From Lentzea alba (GTDB lineage Bacteria > Actinomycetota > Actinomycetes > Mycobacteriales > Pseudonocardiaceae), in NCBI RefSeq assembly GCF_011067745.1, contig NZ_JAAMPJ010000006.1, positions 349,019-413,018 of the forward strand: 64,000 nucleotides of DNA, read 5' to 3'. Position 1 is the first letter of the stretch. Each line of letters begins with the position of its first letter. The notes beneath the pieces were generated by a model. It worked only from the letters and a program-made list of their open reading frames with translations, did no database searches and was not told the DNA's origin. This document shows positions 50,843-59,230 of this stretch, in pieces. A program made the translations under genes and the position numbers.

Positions 50843-52354
50843 ATGGGCACCCTCGATTGGATCGTGGTCGCCGGTTACTTCGTGGTGATGGTCGGCATCG
50901 GGCTCTGGTCCCGAGGGCGGATCAGGAACATCGCCGACTTCTTCACCGCAGGCGGCAAGATGCCGTGGTGGCTGTCAGGGATTTCGCACCACATGTCCGG
51001 ATACAGCGCCGTCATGTTCGTCGCGTTCGCGGCGGAGGCGTACCGGCTCGGCCTCACGGTCTACATCTGGTGGTCGCTGACGATCGGAATCGGTGTCGGG
51101 ATCGGCGCGTTCCTCTGGGCGCCCGCCTGGAACCGGCTGCGCGCCAAGCACGACGTGAAGTCGCCGCTCGAGTACCTGGCAATCCGCTACAACGTGCCGA
51201 CGCAGCAGCTCATGGCGTGGGCGGGCGCAGGCCTGAAGGTCGTCGACATCGCGGCCAAGTGGGTCGCCGTCGCGTTGCTGCTGCAGGGCTTCGCCGGAGT
51301 CCCGATCTTCTGGGGCATCGCGCTCGTCGGCGTCGTCACGATGGTCTACTCGGTGCTCGGCGGTCTGTGGGCGGACGCCCTGACGGACTTCGGCCAGTTC
51401 ATCATCCAGGGCCTCGCCGGCTTCGCGATGTTCTTCGCGGTGGCGTCGCACTTCGGCGGCATCAACTTCATGTGGACGATCTGGGACCAGCTCCCGCCGA
51501 GCCACAGCGACCCGCTGACCGGCCCCTACACCCTCACGTTCTTCATGGCGCTCTTCCTGATCAAGACGCTTGAGTACAACGGCGGCATGTGGAACCTGGC
51601 CCAGCGCTACATGGCGGCCCCGTCGGGCTTCGCGGCGAAGCGCTCGGCCCTGCTGTCCGCCGCCCTGTGGCTCGTCTGGCCGCTCATCCTGTTCTTCCCG
51701 ATGTGGGCGGCCCCGCTGATCGTCCCGGGCATGGGCGCCAACGCCGAGCAGGCCTACGTCGAGATGGGCAAGGCCATGCTCCCCGCGGGCATGGTGGGCC
51801 TCGTCCTCGCCGGCTTCTTCTCGCACACGATGGCGATGGTCTCCTCCGACGCCAACGTCATCACCGCCGTCATCACCCGCGACATCCTTCCGCGCATCTG
51901 GAAGGGCGCCCGTGAGATGACCGCGGAAGCACAGCTGAAGCTGGCGCGGATCACCACGTTCCTGTTCATCGGCCTGTCGATGACCATCGCACTGACCGCG
52001 GACACCAAGGGCTTTGTCCTGAAGGTCGTGATCGCCCTGGTGGCGGCCACGATGGGCCCGATCGCGATCCCGCTGATGCTCGGCCTGCTCCCGTGGTTCC
52101 GCAAGATCGGCCCGACGGCAGCCCTGACGTCGACCATCGGTGGCCTCAGCACCTGGATCTTCCTCTACGTCGAACAGCAGTTCCTGAAGGACTTCGTCGT
52201 CTCGCAGGCCCTGATCGTCTCGACGCCGCTGCTGGTCTCGCTGGTCCTGTACCTGGCGGTCGGCTTCCTGAAGCCGGAACCCACCGCCGAACGCGACGCG
52301 CTCATCGACTCGCTGAAGTCCGACGAGCCCGACGTGGCAGCCGTCAAGGCGTAA
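50843..52354 (+). CDS. Sodium:solute symporter (SSS family, SGLT-like)
   Basis: The 503-residue protein has about 14 helices and the SSS pattern: LWSRGRIRNIADFFTAGGKMPWW (about residues 20-40), SGISHHMSGYSAVMF and a conserved GGLWADALTDFGQ (about residue 190). It is closer to the sugar/proline type than the MctP type at 607. The solute is unknown. GGAGGTCAC before the ATG fixes the start, although the frame is open 23 codons earlier. It is divergent from the LuxR regulator, which may control it. Confidence 0.88.
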   Translation: MGTLDWIVVAGYFVVMVGIGLWSRGRIRNIADFFTAGGKMPWWLSGISHHMSGYSAVMFVAFAAEAYRLGLTVYIWWSLTIGIGVGIGAFLWAPAWNRLRAKHDVKSPLEYLAIRYNVPTQQLMAWAGAGLKVVDIAAKWVAVALLLQGFAGVPIFWGIALVGVVTMVYSVLGGLWADALTDFGQFIIQGLAGFAMFFAVASHFGGINFMWTIWDQLPPSHSDPLTGPYTLTFFMALFLIKTLEYNGGMWNLAQRYMAAPSGFAAKRSALLSAALWLVWPLILFFPMWAAPLIVPGMGANAEQAYVEMGKAMLPAGMVGLVLAGFFSHTMAMVSSDANVITAVITRDILPRIWKGAREMTAEAQLKLARITTFLFIGLSMTIALTADTKGFVLKVVIALVAATMGPIAIPLMLGLLPWFRKIGPTAALTSTIGGLSTWIFLYVEQQFLKDFVVSQALIVSTPLLVSLVLYLAVGFLKPEPTAERDALIDSLKSDEPDVAAVKA

Positions 52355-52709
52355 TCGCGGCGCGTTCGTTCTGCCTGATCCTCGCGGCGGCGCACCCGAA
52401 CAGGGTCGCCGCCGCGAGCCAGACGTAGGGCATGGGCGTGCCGGTGTAGGTCATCGTGCTCAGCGCCAGCACGGTGGTAGCACCCGCCACGAGCCCGGTC
52501 GTGTGCGTGACGGGGAACGAACTCCGCAGCACCGTCACCACGGCGATGGGCACGAGCAGGAAGCCGTAAGCCAGGATCCGGGTGGCGAGATTGGCGTGGT
52601 CAGCCGCCTCGTACTTGAGCGCAGGTAGCGCGAGCAGTGTGAGAACCGCGCCGATCCCGAGCCCGAACGCGAGGCTCTTCACGCTTTGTCCTTGCCAGGC
52701 ACGCGTCAT
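52344..52709 (-). CDS. Four-helix membrane protein
   Basis: The 121-residue protein has four predicted helices (about residues 11-30, 41-60, 69-88 and 91-108) with short loops, and a basic C-terminus RIRQNERAAITP. No family is recognised. It overlaps the 3' end of the convergent symporter gene by 11 bases. The ATG is preceded by only a weak ribosome site. Confidence 0.65.
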   Translation of the reverse strand: MTRAWQGQSVKSLAFGLGIGAVLTLLALPALKYEAADHANLATRILAYGFLLVPIAVVTVLRSSFPVTHTTGLVAGATTVLALSTMTYTGTPMPYVWLAAATLFGCAAARIRQNERAAITP

Positions 52710-52800
52710 GCGTTACAGGACGTATATGTCACCCGTCGGTTCCCGTGGCGTGCGTCATCGTCACGAGACCTATGCGCTCTTTCGCATGCACAGTGGATGC

Positions 52801-53217
52801 ATGGGTAAGTGGTGTCCTGCAGACGACGCGGAACTGGCCACGGGGTGGCGGCTCTGGCTGGAGCTGAGCGACCGCGTGTGGCCGGACCCGTCGTGGGACG
52901 GCACCCCGGCCGACGCCATCCGTCAGGTGCGCGCGCTGCTGGCGGTGTGCGAGGACATCCGGCTTTCGTACCTCGCCGAGACCGCACGGCCTTCCGTGGC
53001 CCTGTTGCAGCTGCTGCAGTCCATGTCGTTCGTGGCCTCGTTCGCGGTTGATCTGTGGCACGACGACACGCATCCGCTGGATGTTGAACGCGCTGAGCTG
53101 CTGCACGGGGATCTGGCGTCGTTCGCTGACCACGTGGCGGGGGTGCGGGCGGCGCTGGCTCGTGGGGGCGGCTGGGTGGAGCTGGACCGCCGGCCGTGGG
53201 GCCTACCGGTCGACTAG
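52801..53217 (+). CDS. Hypothetical Trp-rich helical protein
   Basis: The 138-residue soluble protein starts MGKWCPADDAELATGWRLW. It is mostly helical, with eight Trp and conserved-looking WHDDTHPLDVERAELL. I do not recognise the family. An ATG five codons upstream (52786) is possible. Its end overlaps the convergent DinB-like gene by 15 bases. Confidence 0.6.
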   Translation: MGKWCPADDAELATGWRLWLELSDRVWPDPSWDGTPADAIRQVRALLAVCEDIRLSYLAETARPSVALLQLLQSMSFVASFAVDLWHDDTHPLDVERAELLHGDLASFADHVAGVRAALARGGGWVELDRRPWGLPVD

Positions 53218-53697
53218 ACGTCGCAGCTGCCCGATCTCGGCCACGTTCTTCATCAGTTCGGCGTTCACCCACGCCGCGGTGTGCGCCACCGTCATGGACC
53301 CGTCAGGCCACGGAAAGGTGGCCTCCGCGTCGAGGTCCGCGCTTTCGAGCGTGCCGAGCCACTCCTCGCGCAGACCGCGCAGCCAGCCGATCGCCTGCTC
53401 CGGGCCTGGCCAGGTGACCTCACGCGGCTGGTTCTCCTGCACGTGGTCGATCGCACCCGCCCACCACCAGCCGATGTGCCACGTCAGCCACGCCATCGTC
53501 GCCACCCCGACGGATTCCTGCTCGGGAGTCGGCCAGTCCCTGTCCCAGGTCGTGCCGTTGTGGCGCATGGTGAAGACGTGCGGGCTCTTGGGTTCCCAGA
53601 GGAGGTCGGCCGGGTCGAGCAGCTCCAGGTGGTACTCGAACAGCGACCAGGTCATCTCGAACTGCCAGCGCAGCAGGTCGCGTCGGGAGTCAGCCAC
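53203..53697 (-). CDS. DinB-like metal-binding helical protein
   Basis: The 164-residue protein is a four-helix DinB/YfiT-like protein. The usual three His ligands may be HVFTMRHNG (early), WLTWHIGWWWAG (middle) and SMTVAHTAAW (late). Such proteins often carry a divalent metal and serve as thiol-dependent transferases in actinomycetes using mycothiol; that role is inferred. The start GTG at 53697 lies 7 nt after TAGGTT (53705-53710, minus). Confidence 0.78.
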   Translation of the reverse strand: MADSRRDLLRWQFEMTWSLFEYHLELLDPADLLWEPKSPHVFTMRHNGTTWDRDWPTPEQESVGVATMAWLTWHIGWWWAGAIDHVQENQPREVTWPGPEQAIGWLRGLREEWLGTLESADLDAEATFPWPDGSMTVAHTAAWVNAELMKNVAEIGQLRRLVDR

Positions 53698-53704
53698 GGT
53701 CCCG

Positions 53705-53710
53705 AACCTA
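53705..53710 (-). promoter_or_regulatory. -10 box of the DinB-like gene
   Basis: TAGGTT on the minus strand ends 7 nt before the GTG. Confidence 0.45.
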
Positions 53711-53894
53711 CCGGTGAAACGAGAGAAGCAGCGATAGCGTCCGCTTGACCCCACATTGCCGCCGCCGAAGCCGTACAGCTGACAAGCACCTCGACGGCGA
53801 TGAACATGCCGTGACGTGCTTGCAACATCACAACGAGGGCCCAGGTCGACCGACCTGGGACGGGGGTCCGGGGGCGGCGCCCGCCGGCTGGGGT

Positions 53895-53973
53895 CTGGGG
53901 GCTTGGCCCCCAGAAAACACCGAAACCGGCGAGGTCCGCGCTTTTCGCGGACACACGCCGGTCACCGGTTTCG
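53895..53973 (-). terminator. Structured terminator region after tRNA-Gly
   Basis: Directly after the tRNA, CGAAACCGG/CCGGTTTCG arms (53921-53929, 53965-53973) enclose a GTCCGCG hairpin (53934-53952). A GTTTTC tract follows, then a second 8-bp GC hairpin (53895-53913). Together they should stop transcription and could form the precursor 3' trailer. The stretch 53711-53894 shows no gene. Confidence 0.6.
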
Positions 53974-54044
53974 AGCGGGTGACGGGAATCGAACCCGCCT
54001 CTACAGCTTGGGAAGCTGTCGTTCTACCAATGAACTACACCCGC
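53974..54044 (-). tRNA. tRNA-Gly (anticodon CCC)
   Basis: The 71-base sequence folds as a tRNA: acceptor GCGGGTG/CACCCGC, D arm with TGG, anticodon stem ACAGC/GCTGT around the loop TTCCCAA (anticodon CCC), and T arm GGGTTCGAATCCC. The discriminator is T and CCA is not encoded. It reads GGG codons. A position beside dcd is common in actinomycetes. Confidence 0.95.
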
Positions 54045-54126
54045 ATGAGCAAGCTCGTCGCCGATCATACACAGAGTGGCAGCGTGACGTCCCACCGTCC
54101 CGGCTGGCCAACGGAGCCAACTCGGT

Positions 54127-54132
54127 TAGCCT
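54127..54132 (+). promoter_or_regulatory. -10 box of dcd
   Basis: TAGCCT ends 6 nt before the GTG at 54139. Confidence 0.45.
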
Positions 54133-54138
54133 GTCGGG

Positions 54139-54720
54139 GTGCTGCTGAGTGACCAGGATCTGCGCAAAGAGGTCGAGTCCGGCCGTCTCCACCTCGACCC
54201 GTTCGACGTCGAGATGATTCAGCCGTCGAGCATCGACGTCCGGCTGGACCGGTTCTTCCGGGTCTTCAACAACACGAAGTACACCCACATCGACCCGTCG
54301 ATCCAGCAGGACGACCTCACGAGCCTGGTCGAGACGCCGGAGGGTGAGCCGTTCGTGCTGCACCCCGGCGAGTTCGTGCTCGGGTCCACCTACGAGCTGG
54401 TCACGCTGCCGGACGACCTGGCAGGGCGGCTCGAAGGCAAGTCCAGCCTCGGGCGGCTCGGGCTGCTGACGCACTCCACGGCCGGCTTCATCGACCCCGG
54501 CTTCTCCGGCCACATCACGCTGGAGTTGTCGAACGTCGCGAACCTGCCGATCACGTTGCACGCCGGCATGAAGATCGGGCAGCTGTGCCTGTTCAAGCTG
54601 TCCAGCCCGGCGGAGCACCCGTACGGGTCGAAGCAGGCCGGCAGCCGGTACCAGGGGCAGCGCGGGCCCACGCCGAGCCGGGCCTACCTCAACTTCCACC
54701 GCACCGACACGCGACGTTAG
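54139..54720 (+). CDS. dcd: dCTP deaminase, dUMP-forming (bifunctional)
   Basis: The 193-residue protein is a full-length Dcd. It has [35 protein letters not shown] (Ser and Arg contacts) and [12 protein letters not shown] with the catalytic Glu. The C-terminal [17 protein letters not shown] lid matches the M. tuberculosis enzyme, which both deaminates dCTP and hydrolyses dUTP to dUMP, so the same double activity is likely. The GTG start lies 6 nt after TAGCCT. Its stop overlaps the convergent transporter stop by 4 bases. Confidence 0.95.
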   Translation: MLLSDQDLRKEVESGRLHLDPFDVEMIQPSSIDVRLDRFFRVFNNTKYTHIDPSIQQDDLTSLVETPEGEPFVLHPGEFVLGSTYELVTLPDDLAGRLEGKSSLGRLGLLTHSTAGFIDPGFSGHITLELSNVANLPITLHAGMKIGQLCLFKLSSPAEHPYGSKQAGSRYQGQRGPTPSRAYLNFHRTDTRR

Positions 54721-55691
54721 AAGCCGTAGCGCTCCAGGACGCGGCGGCGCAGGTCGGGGTCTGTGCGCGGTACGGGTTCCAGGAAGATCTCGTCCAGGTC
54801 CGGGAACGACGAACGCAGTTCGGCGGAGATGCGCACGCACGCGTTCTCCAGTTCGAACGCCGTCAGGGTGTCGGTGAAGTCGAGTCGCGCGCACAGCAGC
54901 ACGCGGTCGGTGCCGATCAGCATCGTCAGCACGTCGACCACGGCGTCCACTTCGGGCGCCTCGGCCAGTTGGTGCCAGATCGCCTTCACCATCACCGGGT
55001 CTGCCTGCCGGCCGATCAGCAGGCCCTTGTTGGTGCGGGCCAGCACGTACGCCACCAGGGCCAGTAGCACGCCGATCGCCAGCGAGGCGAGGCCGTCCCA
55101 CAGCGACGAGCCGGTGAGCTGGTGCAGGCCGAGGCCCGCGAAGGCGAGCAGCAGACCGATCAGGGCGGCGGAGTCCTCCAGGAACACCGTCTTCACGGTC
55201 GGGTCGTCGGAGACTCGCAGGAAGTCCCAGAAACCGCGGCCGTGCGCGGCGGATTCGGAGCGGACCTGCCGGAACGCCTGGGTCCACGACACGCTTTCCA
55301 TGGCGAAGGCCAGGCCCAGCACGAGGTAGCCGACCAGGGGGCGGGTTTGTTCCTCCGGCTCGCCGAAGACCGTGCGGAAGCCCTCGTAGAACGCGAACAT
55401 CGCGCCCGAGGCGAAGATCGAGACGGCAGCCAGCAACGACCAGAAGTAGCGCTCCTTGCCGTAGCCGAACGGGTGGCGGCGGTCCGCGGGACGGTCGGAA
55501 CGGCGCAGCGCCGTCAGCAGGAGCGCTTCGGTGAACGTGTCGGCGACCGAGTGCGCGGCCTCGGAGAGGATGGCGGCCGAACCGGTCAGGACGCCCGCGA
55601 TGGCCTTCATGATCGCGATCGCCAGATTCACCAGCAGGGCGAGTACGACGGTGAGTGTGCTTTCGCCTGAGCCCTGCGGCTTCTCGCTCAT
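54717..55691 (-). CDS. Cation diffusion facilitator (CDF) transporter
   Basis: The 324-residue protein has six helices and a C-terminal cytoplasmic domain. The first helix pair carries [16 protein letters not shown] and [15 protein letters not shown], hallmark CDF segments. Helix five has [11 protein letters not shown] with the second half of the metal site. It should export a divalent metal by proton exchange; the metal is uncertain. The ATG lies 7 nt after TAGGCT (55699-55704). Confidence 0.9.
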   Translation of the reverse strand: MSEKPQGSGESTLTVVLALLVNLAIAIMKAIAGVLTGSAAILSEAAHSVADTFTEALLLTALRRSDRPADRRHPFGYGKERYFWSLLAAVSIFASGAMFAFYEGFRTVFGEPEEQTRPLVGYLVLGLAFAMESVSWTQAFRQVRSESAAHGRGFWDFLRVSDDPTVKTVFLEDSAALIGLLLAFAGLGLHQLTGSSLWDGLASLAIGVLLALVAYVLARTNKGLLIGRQADPVMVKAIWHQLAEAPEVDAVVDVLTMLIGTDRVLLCARLDFTDTLTAFELENACVRISAELRSSFPDLDEIFLEPVPRTDPDLRRRVLERYGF

Positions 55692-55698
55692 GACGATC

Positions 55699-55704
55699 AG
55701 CCTA
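55699..55704 (-). promoter_or_regulatory. -10 box of the CDF transporter gene
   Basis: TAGGCT on the minus strand ends 7 nt before the ATG. Confidence 0.45.
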
Positions 55705-55752
55705 GGCGGGCGCCGGGCGCCGGGCGCGGCAGCGAGTGGTTAGGCCATTCGA

Positions 55753-55845
55753 GTGACATTCCAATCCCGGGGCAACATCTGGAAGGTCTGCGGTGTCTTA
55801 AGGCTGGGATCTGCACCGGGGGGAACGCTGATCACCAGGGGGTAA
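55753..55845 (+). CDS. Candidate leaderless small ORF, 30 residues
   Basis: A GTG starts 6 nt after TAGGCC (55741-55746), which resembles the leaderless promoters of neighbouring genes but lacks the final T. The 30-codon frame ends at TAA, and a 12-bp terminator hairpin begins 5 bases later. The peptide starts VTFQSRGNIWKVCG. Promoter, ORF and terminator fit a complete small gene. Without homologs it is only a candidate, and a small RNA is an alternative. Confidence 0.35.
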   Translation: MTFQSRGNIWKVCGVLRLGSAPGGTLITRG

Positions 55846-55849
55846 GACG

Positions 55850-55884
55850 GAACGGCCCGCGTTCGGGAGAGGCGCGGGCCGTTC
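55850..55884. terminator. Hairpin before the MarR gene
   Basis: A 12-bp perfect stem GAACGGCCCGCG has an 11-base loop and no long T-run. It separates the candidate small ORF from the MarR promoter. Confidence 0.65.
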
Positions 55885-55914
55885 TGCATGTCGGGGCGAC
55901 CTAACCAGCGCAAC

Positions 55915-55920
55915 TACCAT
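55915..55920 (+). promoter_or_regulatory. -10 box of the MarR gene
   Basis: TACCAT ends 6 nt before the ATG at 55927. Confidence 0.45.
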
Positions 55921-55926
55921 CGTGGG

Positions 55927-56478
55927 ATGGGCAAGCGTGGTGCGGACGACACCGATGCCGAGGTCGAGTCGTGGAGGGCCATGGTTCCGGCGATCGATCC
56001 GGTGGTCGAAGGCGTGGTCGACCGGGTGCACCAGATCAGCAAGTACCTCGACTTCCTCGCCACGGAGATCGCCGCGCCGCACGGGCTCAACCGCGCCGAC
56101 TACGAGATCCTCGCCCGGCTCTTCTGGATCGGGCCGCCGCACCGGCTCACGCCCAAGCAGCTCGCGAACGGCACGCTGAGCCCGGCCACCACGATCACGA
56201 GCCGCCTCGACCGGCTGGAGAAGGCGGGGCTCGTCCTGCGCGAGCTCGACCCGAGTGACCGCCGGTCGTTGCCCGCCACGCTGACCGACGCCGGGCGCGA
56301 GATCTTCCTGCAGATCGTCGCCGGCCAGGCCGAACGGGAGCGAGACCTCTTCACCGCGCTGCCCGGCGGCGATCTGGAGAACCTGCGCGACCTGCTGCGT
56401 CAGGTGATGGAAGTGCTGAGCGGTGAACTGGGGCCCGCGCACCGTCGCACCAGGCTCGCGCTCGACAGCAAGGAGTAA
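55927..56478 (+). CDS. MarR-family regulator
   Basis: The 183-residue protein has the MarR winged helix (about residues 55-125): LNRADYEILARL, LANGTLSPATTITSRLDRLEKAGL as recognition helix and DPSDRRSLPATLTDAG as the wing. Flanking helices form the dimer. Target and ligand are unknown. The ATG lies 6 nt after TACCAT. The cation exporter gene is divergent, but no palindrome was recognised between them. Confidence 0.9.
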   Translation: MGKRGADDTDAEVESWRAMVPAIDPVVEGVVDRVHQISKYLDFLATEIAAPHGLNRADYEILARLFWIGPPHRLTPKQLANGTLSPATTITSRLDRLEKAGLVLRELDPSDRRSLPATLTDAGREIFLQIVAGQAERERDLFTALPGGDLENLRDLLRQVMEVLSGELGPAHRRTRLALDSKE

Positions 56479-56636
56479 TTGCTACGAACTCGTACTATCC
56501 GATATCGTGCTAACTGGCGCGAGAGGGAGGGGTACGACATGGGCGGCTATCCACTGTCCGAGTGACGGGAATCATGCAACGCTGAACCCCCGGTGTTCCG
56601 ATGTCCTAAGTGGAGCAATCGAACGCTGGGGGATCA

Positions 56637-57887
56637 GTGAAGAAGTTCTTCGCCGTCGCGATGACGGCTGCTCTCGTGCTGCCTGCCGCGGCCACGTCGG
56701 CCGCGGCGCAGGACGAGAAGATCACCATCGAGGGCCTGGTCTGGCTCGACCGCAACGGTGACAAGAAGTTCGACGGTGAAGCGGTGCTCGCCGGCGAGAC
56801 GAAAATCGTGAAGATCAGCAAGCACGGCGGCGGTGACGTCGTCGGCGAGTACGCGACCGACGACAAGGGTCGCTACGCGGCGCGGGATCTGCCTACCGGC
56901 AAGTACGACGTGCAGGTGTCCGGCGCGCGGTACACGCCCACCACTTCGCGGACCGTCACGTCGGAAGGGGGGACCGTCGACTTCGGCGTGCGCGGCAAAG
57001 GCATCGCGGGTCACTCCTTCCACGACCGCAACCGGGACGGTGTCCGGCAGACCGGCGAGGAACTGCTGTCGCCGGGGACGCTGAACGGCAAGCCGATCGG
57101 CATGCCCGGCGAGGACGGTCAGTTCAGCGTCGACGACCTGCCGTTCGGCAAGTACGAGTTCGTCGCGGCCGACTACACGCAGCGCGGCCTGGCGCTGGTC
57201 AAGCCGACCGGCACGCACCCGATCGACTGGGCCACCGGCACTCTCGAGTTCACGCTCGGCGAGTTCGAGGGGCCGGCTCCACTCGAGGTGCTGTACTTCG
57301 AGGCCAAGGCGGACATCGCCGTCGCGGCCGCGGTCGTGCCGGCCAAGGCCTCCTACGTCCTCGGCGAGCAGATCGACGTCGAGCTGACGCTCACGAACAA
57401 GGGTGACGTGCCGATCGTGCCGTCCGTGGTCATGGCCGAGTTCATGGCGAAGCTGCTGTCCCACAGCGACAACATCAAGATGCTCAACGGCAGGGACGAC
57501 GACTTCGAGACCGTCAGCAAGATCCTTCCCGGACAGCAGGTGAAGGTCACGCTGAAGGTCGAGCTGAACGACGTCACCTTCGACGAGGTGTGGCCGATCG
57601 CGCGCTTCAACTTCGGCAACCTCAAGGACGTCGACCACAAGAACAACGTCGTGCGCCTGCCGATCAAGGTCGTCGAGAAGAGCACCACCACCGAGCCGAG
57701 CGCGCCGTCCTCGACCTCGCAGACCGCCGCGCCGGCCACCACGACCACTCCGGCCGTGGCCAAGGCGGGCAACAGCTCCGGCCTCGCCTCGACCGGCGCC
57801 TCGCCGCTGGGCTTCCTGGGCCTCGGCGCACTGCTGCTCGCGGCCGGCGCCGCGGCGTTCTTCGTCGCGCGTCGCCGCCGTTCCTGA
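56637..57887 (+). CDS. LAxTG sortase-anchored SdrD/CnaB-like surface protein, copy 1
   Basis: The 416-residue protein has a Sec signal peptide (residues 1-24, ending SAAA). Two or three SdrD/CnaB-like repeats follow, marked by GLVWLDRNGDKKFDGE and GHSFHDRNRDGVRQTGEE (about residues 30 and 125), and a CARDB-like domain (about 225-350). A Ser/Thr/Pro spacer and the sorting signal LASTG come next, then a hydrophobic helix and RRRRS. LAxTG is the sortase E motif of actinomycetes. Asp-rich loops suggest Ca2+. The GTG follows GGGGGATCA. The 158-base gap before it shows no recognised promoter. Confidence 0.88.
   Translation: MKKFFAVAMTAALVLPAAATSAAAQDEKITIEGLVWLDRNGDKKFDGEAVLAGETKIVKISKHGGGDVVGEYATDDKGRYAARDLPTGKYDVQVSGARYTPTTSRTVTSEGGTVDFGVRGKGIAGHSFHDRNRDGVRQTGEELLSPGTLNGKPIGMPGEDGQFSVDDLPFGKYEFVAADYTQRGLALVKPTGTHPIDWATGTLEFTLGEFEGPAPLEVLYFEAKADIAVAAAVVPAKASYVLGEQIDVELTLTNKGDVPIVPSVVMAEFMAKLLSHSDNIKMLNGRDDDFETVSKILPGQQVKVTLKVELNDVTFDEVWPIARFNFGNLKDVDHKNNVVRLPIKVVEKSTTTEPSAPSSTSQTAAPATTTTPAVAKAGNSSGLASTGASPLGFLGLGALLLAAGAAAFFVARRRRS
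57769..57887 (+). repeat. 3' repeat shared by the tandem surface-protein genes, copy 1
   Basis: The last 119 bases, encoding the sorting signal, are nearly identical to 59078-59196, with a long fully identical core coding for FLGLGALLLAAG. Confidence 0.85.
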
Positions 57888-57912
57888 CATACCAATGTCC
57901 TTGGGGGACAAC

Positions 57913-59196
57913 GTGAAGAAGCACCTCGCGGTCGTACTGACCGCAGGCCTCGCCCTGACCGCGGCGGGCACTCCTGCCCTCGCGCAGGAGGACAAGATCA
58001 CCATCGAGGGTCTGTTCTTCCTCGACCGCAACGGCGACAACACCTTCACCGAAGGTGAGAGCGTCCGCGCCAACGGCAACGGCGTCCGGATCTACGTCGA
58101 GGGCACCAACGAACTGGTCGGGAGCTTCCCGACCGGTGCGGACGGCAAGTTCAAGGCCGTCCTGCCGAAGGGCCCGAAGTACGCGGTCAACAACAACGAC
58201 ATGTACGACTTCACGACCACCAAGCTGGGCTACGAAACGTCGGAGTCCAAGTCGGACGCCAACTTCCCGCTGCGCGGCACCTTCCTCAACGGCTTCACCT
58301 TCGTCGACGCGAACGGTGACGGCGTGAAGCAGGAGACCGAGAAGACGCACGGCGGCAAGGTCAAGGTCACCGGCAAGACGCAGACCGGTGCCGACCTCAA
58401 CGTCGAGGCCGAGGCCGCCGCGGACGGTTCCTACCTGCTCGACCTCCCCATCGGCGACCTGACCGTCATCGCGCCGGAGATCAAGAAGAGCGGCCTGGCG
58501 CTGGCCAAGCCGAAGACCGACTACGACGTCGACTGGCTGACCGGCACGCGTGCGGTGTCGCCGAACCTCAACGACCGCACGCAGCGAATCGATCTGCGCT
58601 ACTTCGAAGCCAAGGCCGACATCGCCATCGCGTCCGCGATCACGCCGCTCGAGGACGTCTACACCCGCGGCGAGCAGATCGACCTCAAGCTCACGCTGTC
58701 GAACAAGGGCGACGTGCCGGTCGCGCCGGAGGTCGTCCTGGGCAGCTTCTTCGCGAAGCTCGTGTCCCACAGCGACAACGTGACGGTGCAGCCGGGCACC
58801 GACGACGACTTCAGGGTCATCAACAAGATCCTCCCCGGTCAGCAGATCGAGGTCGCTCTGAAGATCGAGCTGGACGACATCAAGTACGACGAGGTGCACG
58901 CGATGGTGCGCTTCATCCACAGCGGCGGCCTGCCGGACGTCGACCACAAGAACAACGTGGTCAGCACGAAGATCAAGGTCGTCGAGAAGGCCGTCACGAG
59001 CGCGCCGTCCGCACCGTCCTCGACCTCGCAGACCGCCGCGCCGACCACCACGACCACGCCGGCCGTGACGCAGGCGGGCAACAAGTCGGGTCTCGCGTCG
59101 ACCGGCGCGTCGCCGCTCGGCTTCCTGGGCCTCGGCGCACTGCTGCTCGCGGCCGGTGCGGGTGCGTTCTTCGTGGCGCGCCGCCGACGTTCCTGA
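57913..59196 (+). CDS. LAxTG sortase-anchored SdrD/CnaB-like surface protein, copy 2
   Basis: The 427-residue paralog of the preceding gene has the same layout: signal peptide, SdrD-like repeats (GLFFLDRNGDNTFTEG, GFTFVDANGDGVKQETE), a CARDB-like domain with KADIAIASAITP and SHSDN, a Ser/Thr-rich spacer, LASTG, helix and RRRRS. The N-terminal half has diverged while the sorting end is nearly identical in DNA, so the pair arose by tandem duplication with possible later gene conversion. The GTG follows GGGGGACAAC, the same leader style as copy 1. The 25-base gap implies one operon. Confidence 0.88.
   Translation: MKKHLAVVLTAGLALTAAGTPALAQEDKITIEGLFFLDRNGDNTFTEGESVRANGNGVRIYVEGTNELVGSFPTGADGKFKAVLPKGPKYAVNNNDMYDFTTTKLGYETSESKSDANFPLRGTFLNGFTFVDANGDGVKQETEKTHGGKVKVTGKTQTGADLNVEAEAAADGSYLLDLPIGDLTVIAPEIKKSGLALAKPKTDYDVDWLTGTRAVSPNLNDRTQRIDLRYFEAKADIAIASAITPLEDVYTRGEQIDLKLTLSNKGDVPVAPEVVLGSFFAKLVSHSDNVTVQPGTDDDFRVINKILPGQQIEVALKIELDDIKYDEVHAMVRFIHSGGLPDVDHKNNVVSTKIKVVEKAVTSAPSAPSSTSQTAAPTTTTTPAVTQAGNKSGLASTGASPLGFLGLGALLLAAGAGAFFVARRRRS
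59078..59196 (+). repeat. 3' repeat shared by the tandem surface-protein genes, copy 2
   Basis: This is the second copy of the sorting-signal segment described at 57769-57887. Confidence 0.85.
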
Positions 59197-59217
59197 CCAC
59201 TTAGGACCCGTCACGGC

Positions 59218-59223
59218 TAGTCT
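59218..59223 (+). promoter_or_regulatory. -10 box of the holin-like membrane protein gene
   Basis: TAGTCT ends 7 nt before the ATG at 59231. Confidence 0.45.
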
Positions 59224-59230
59224 GCGCGGC

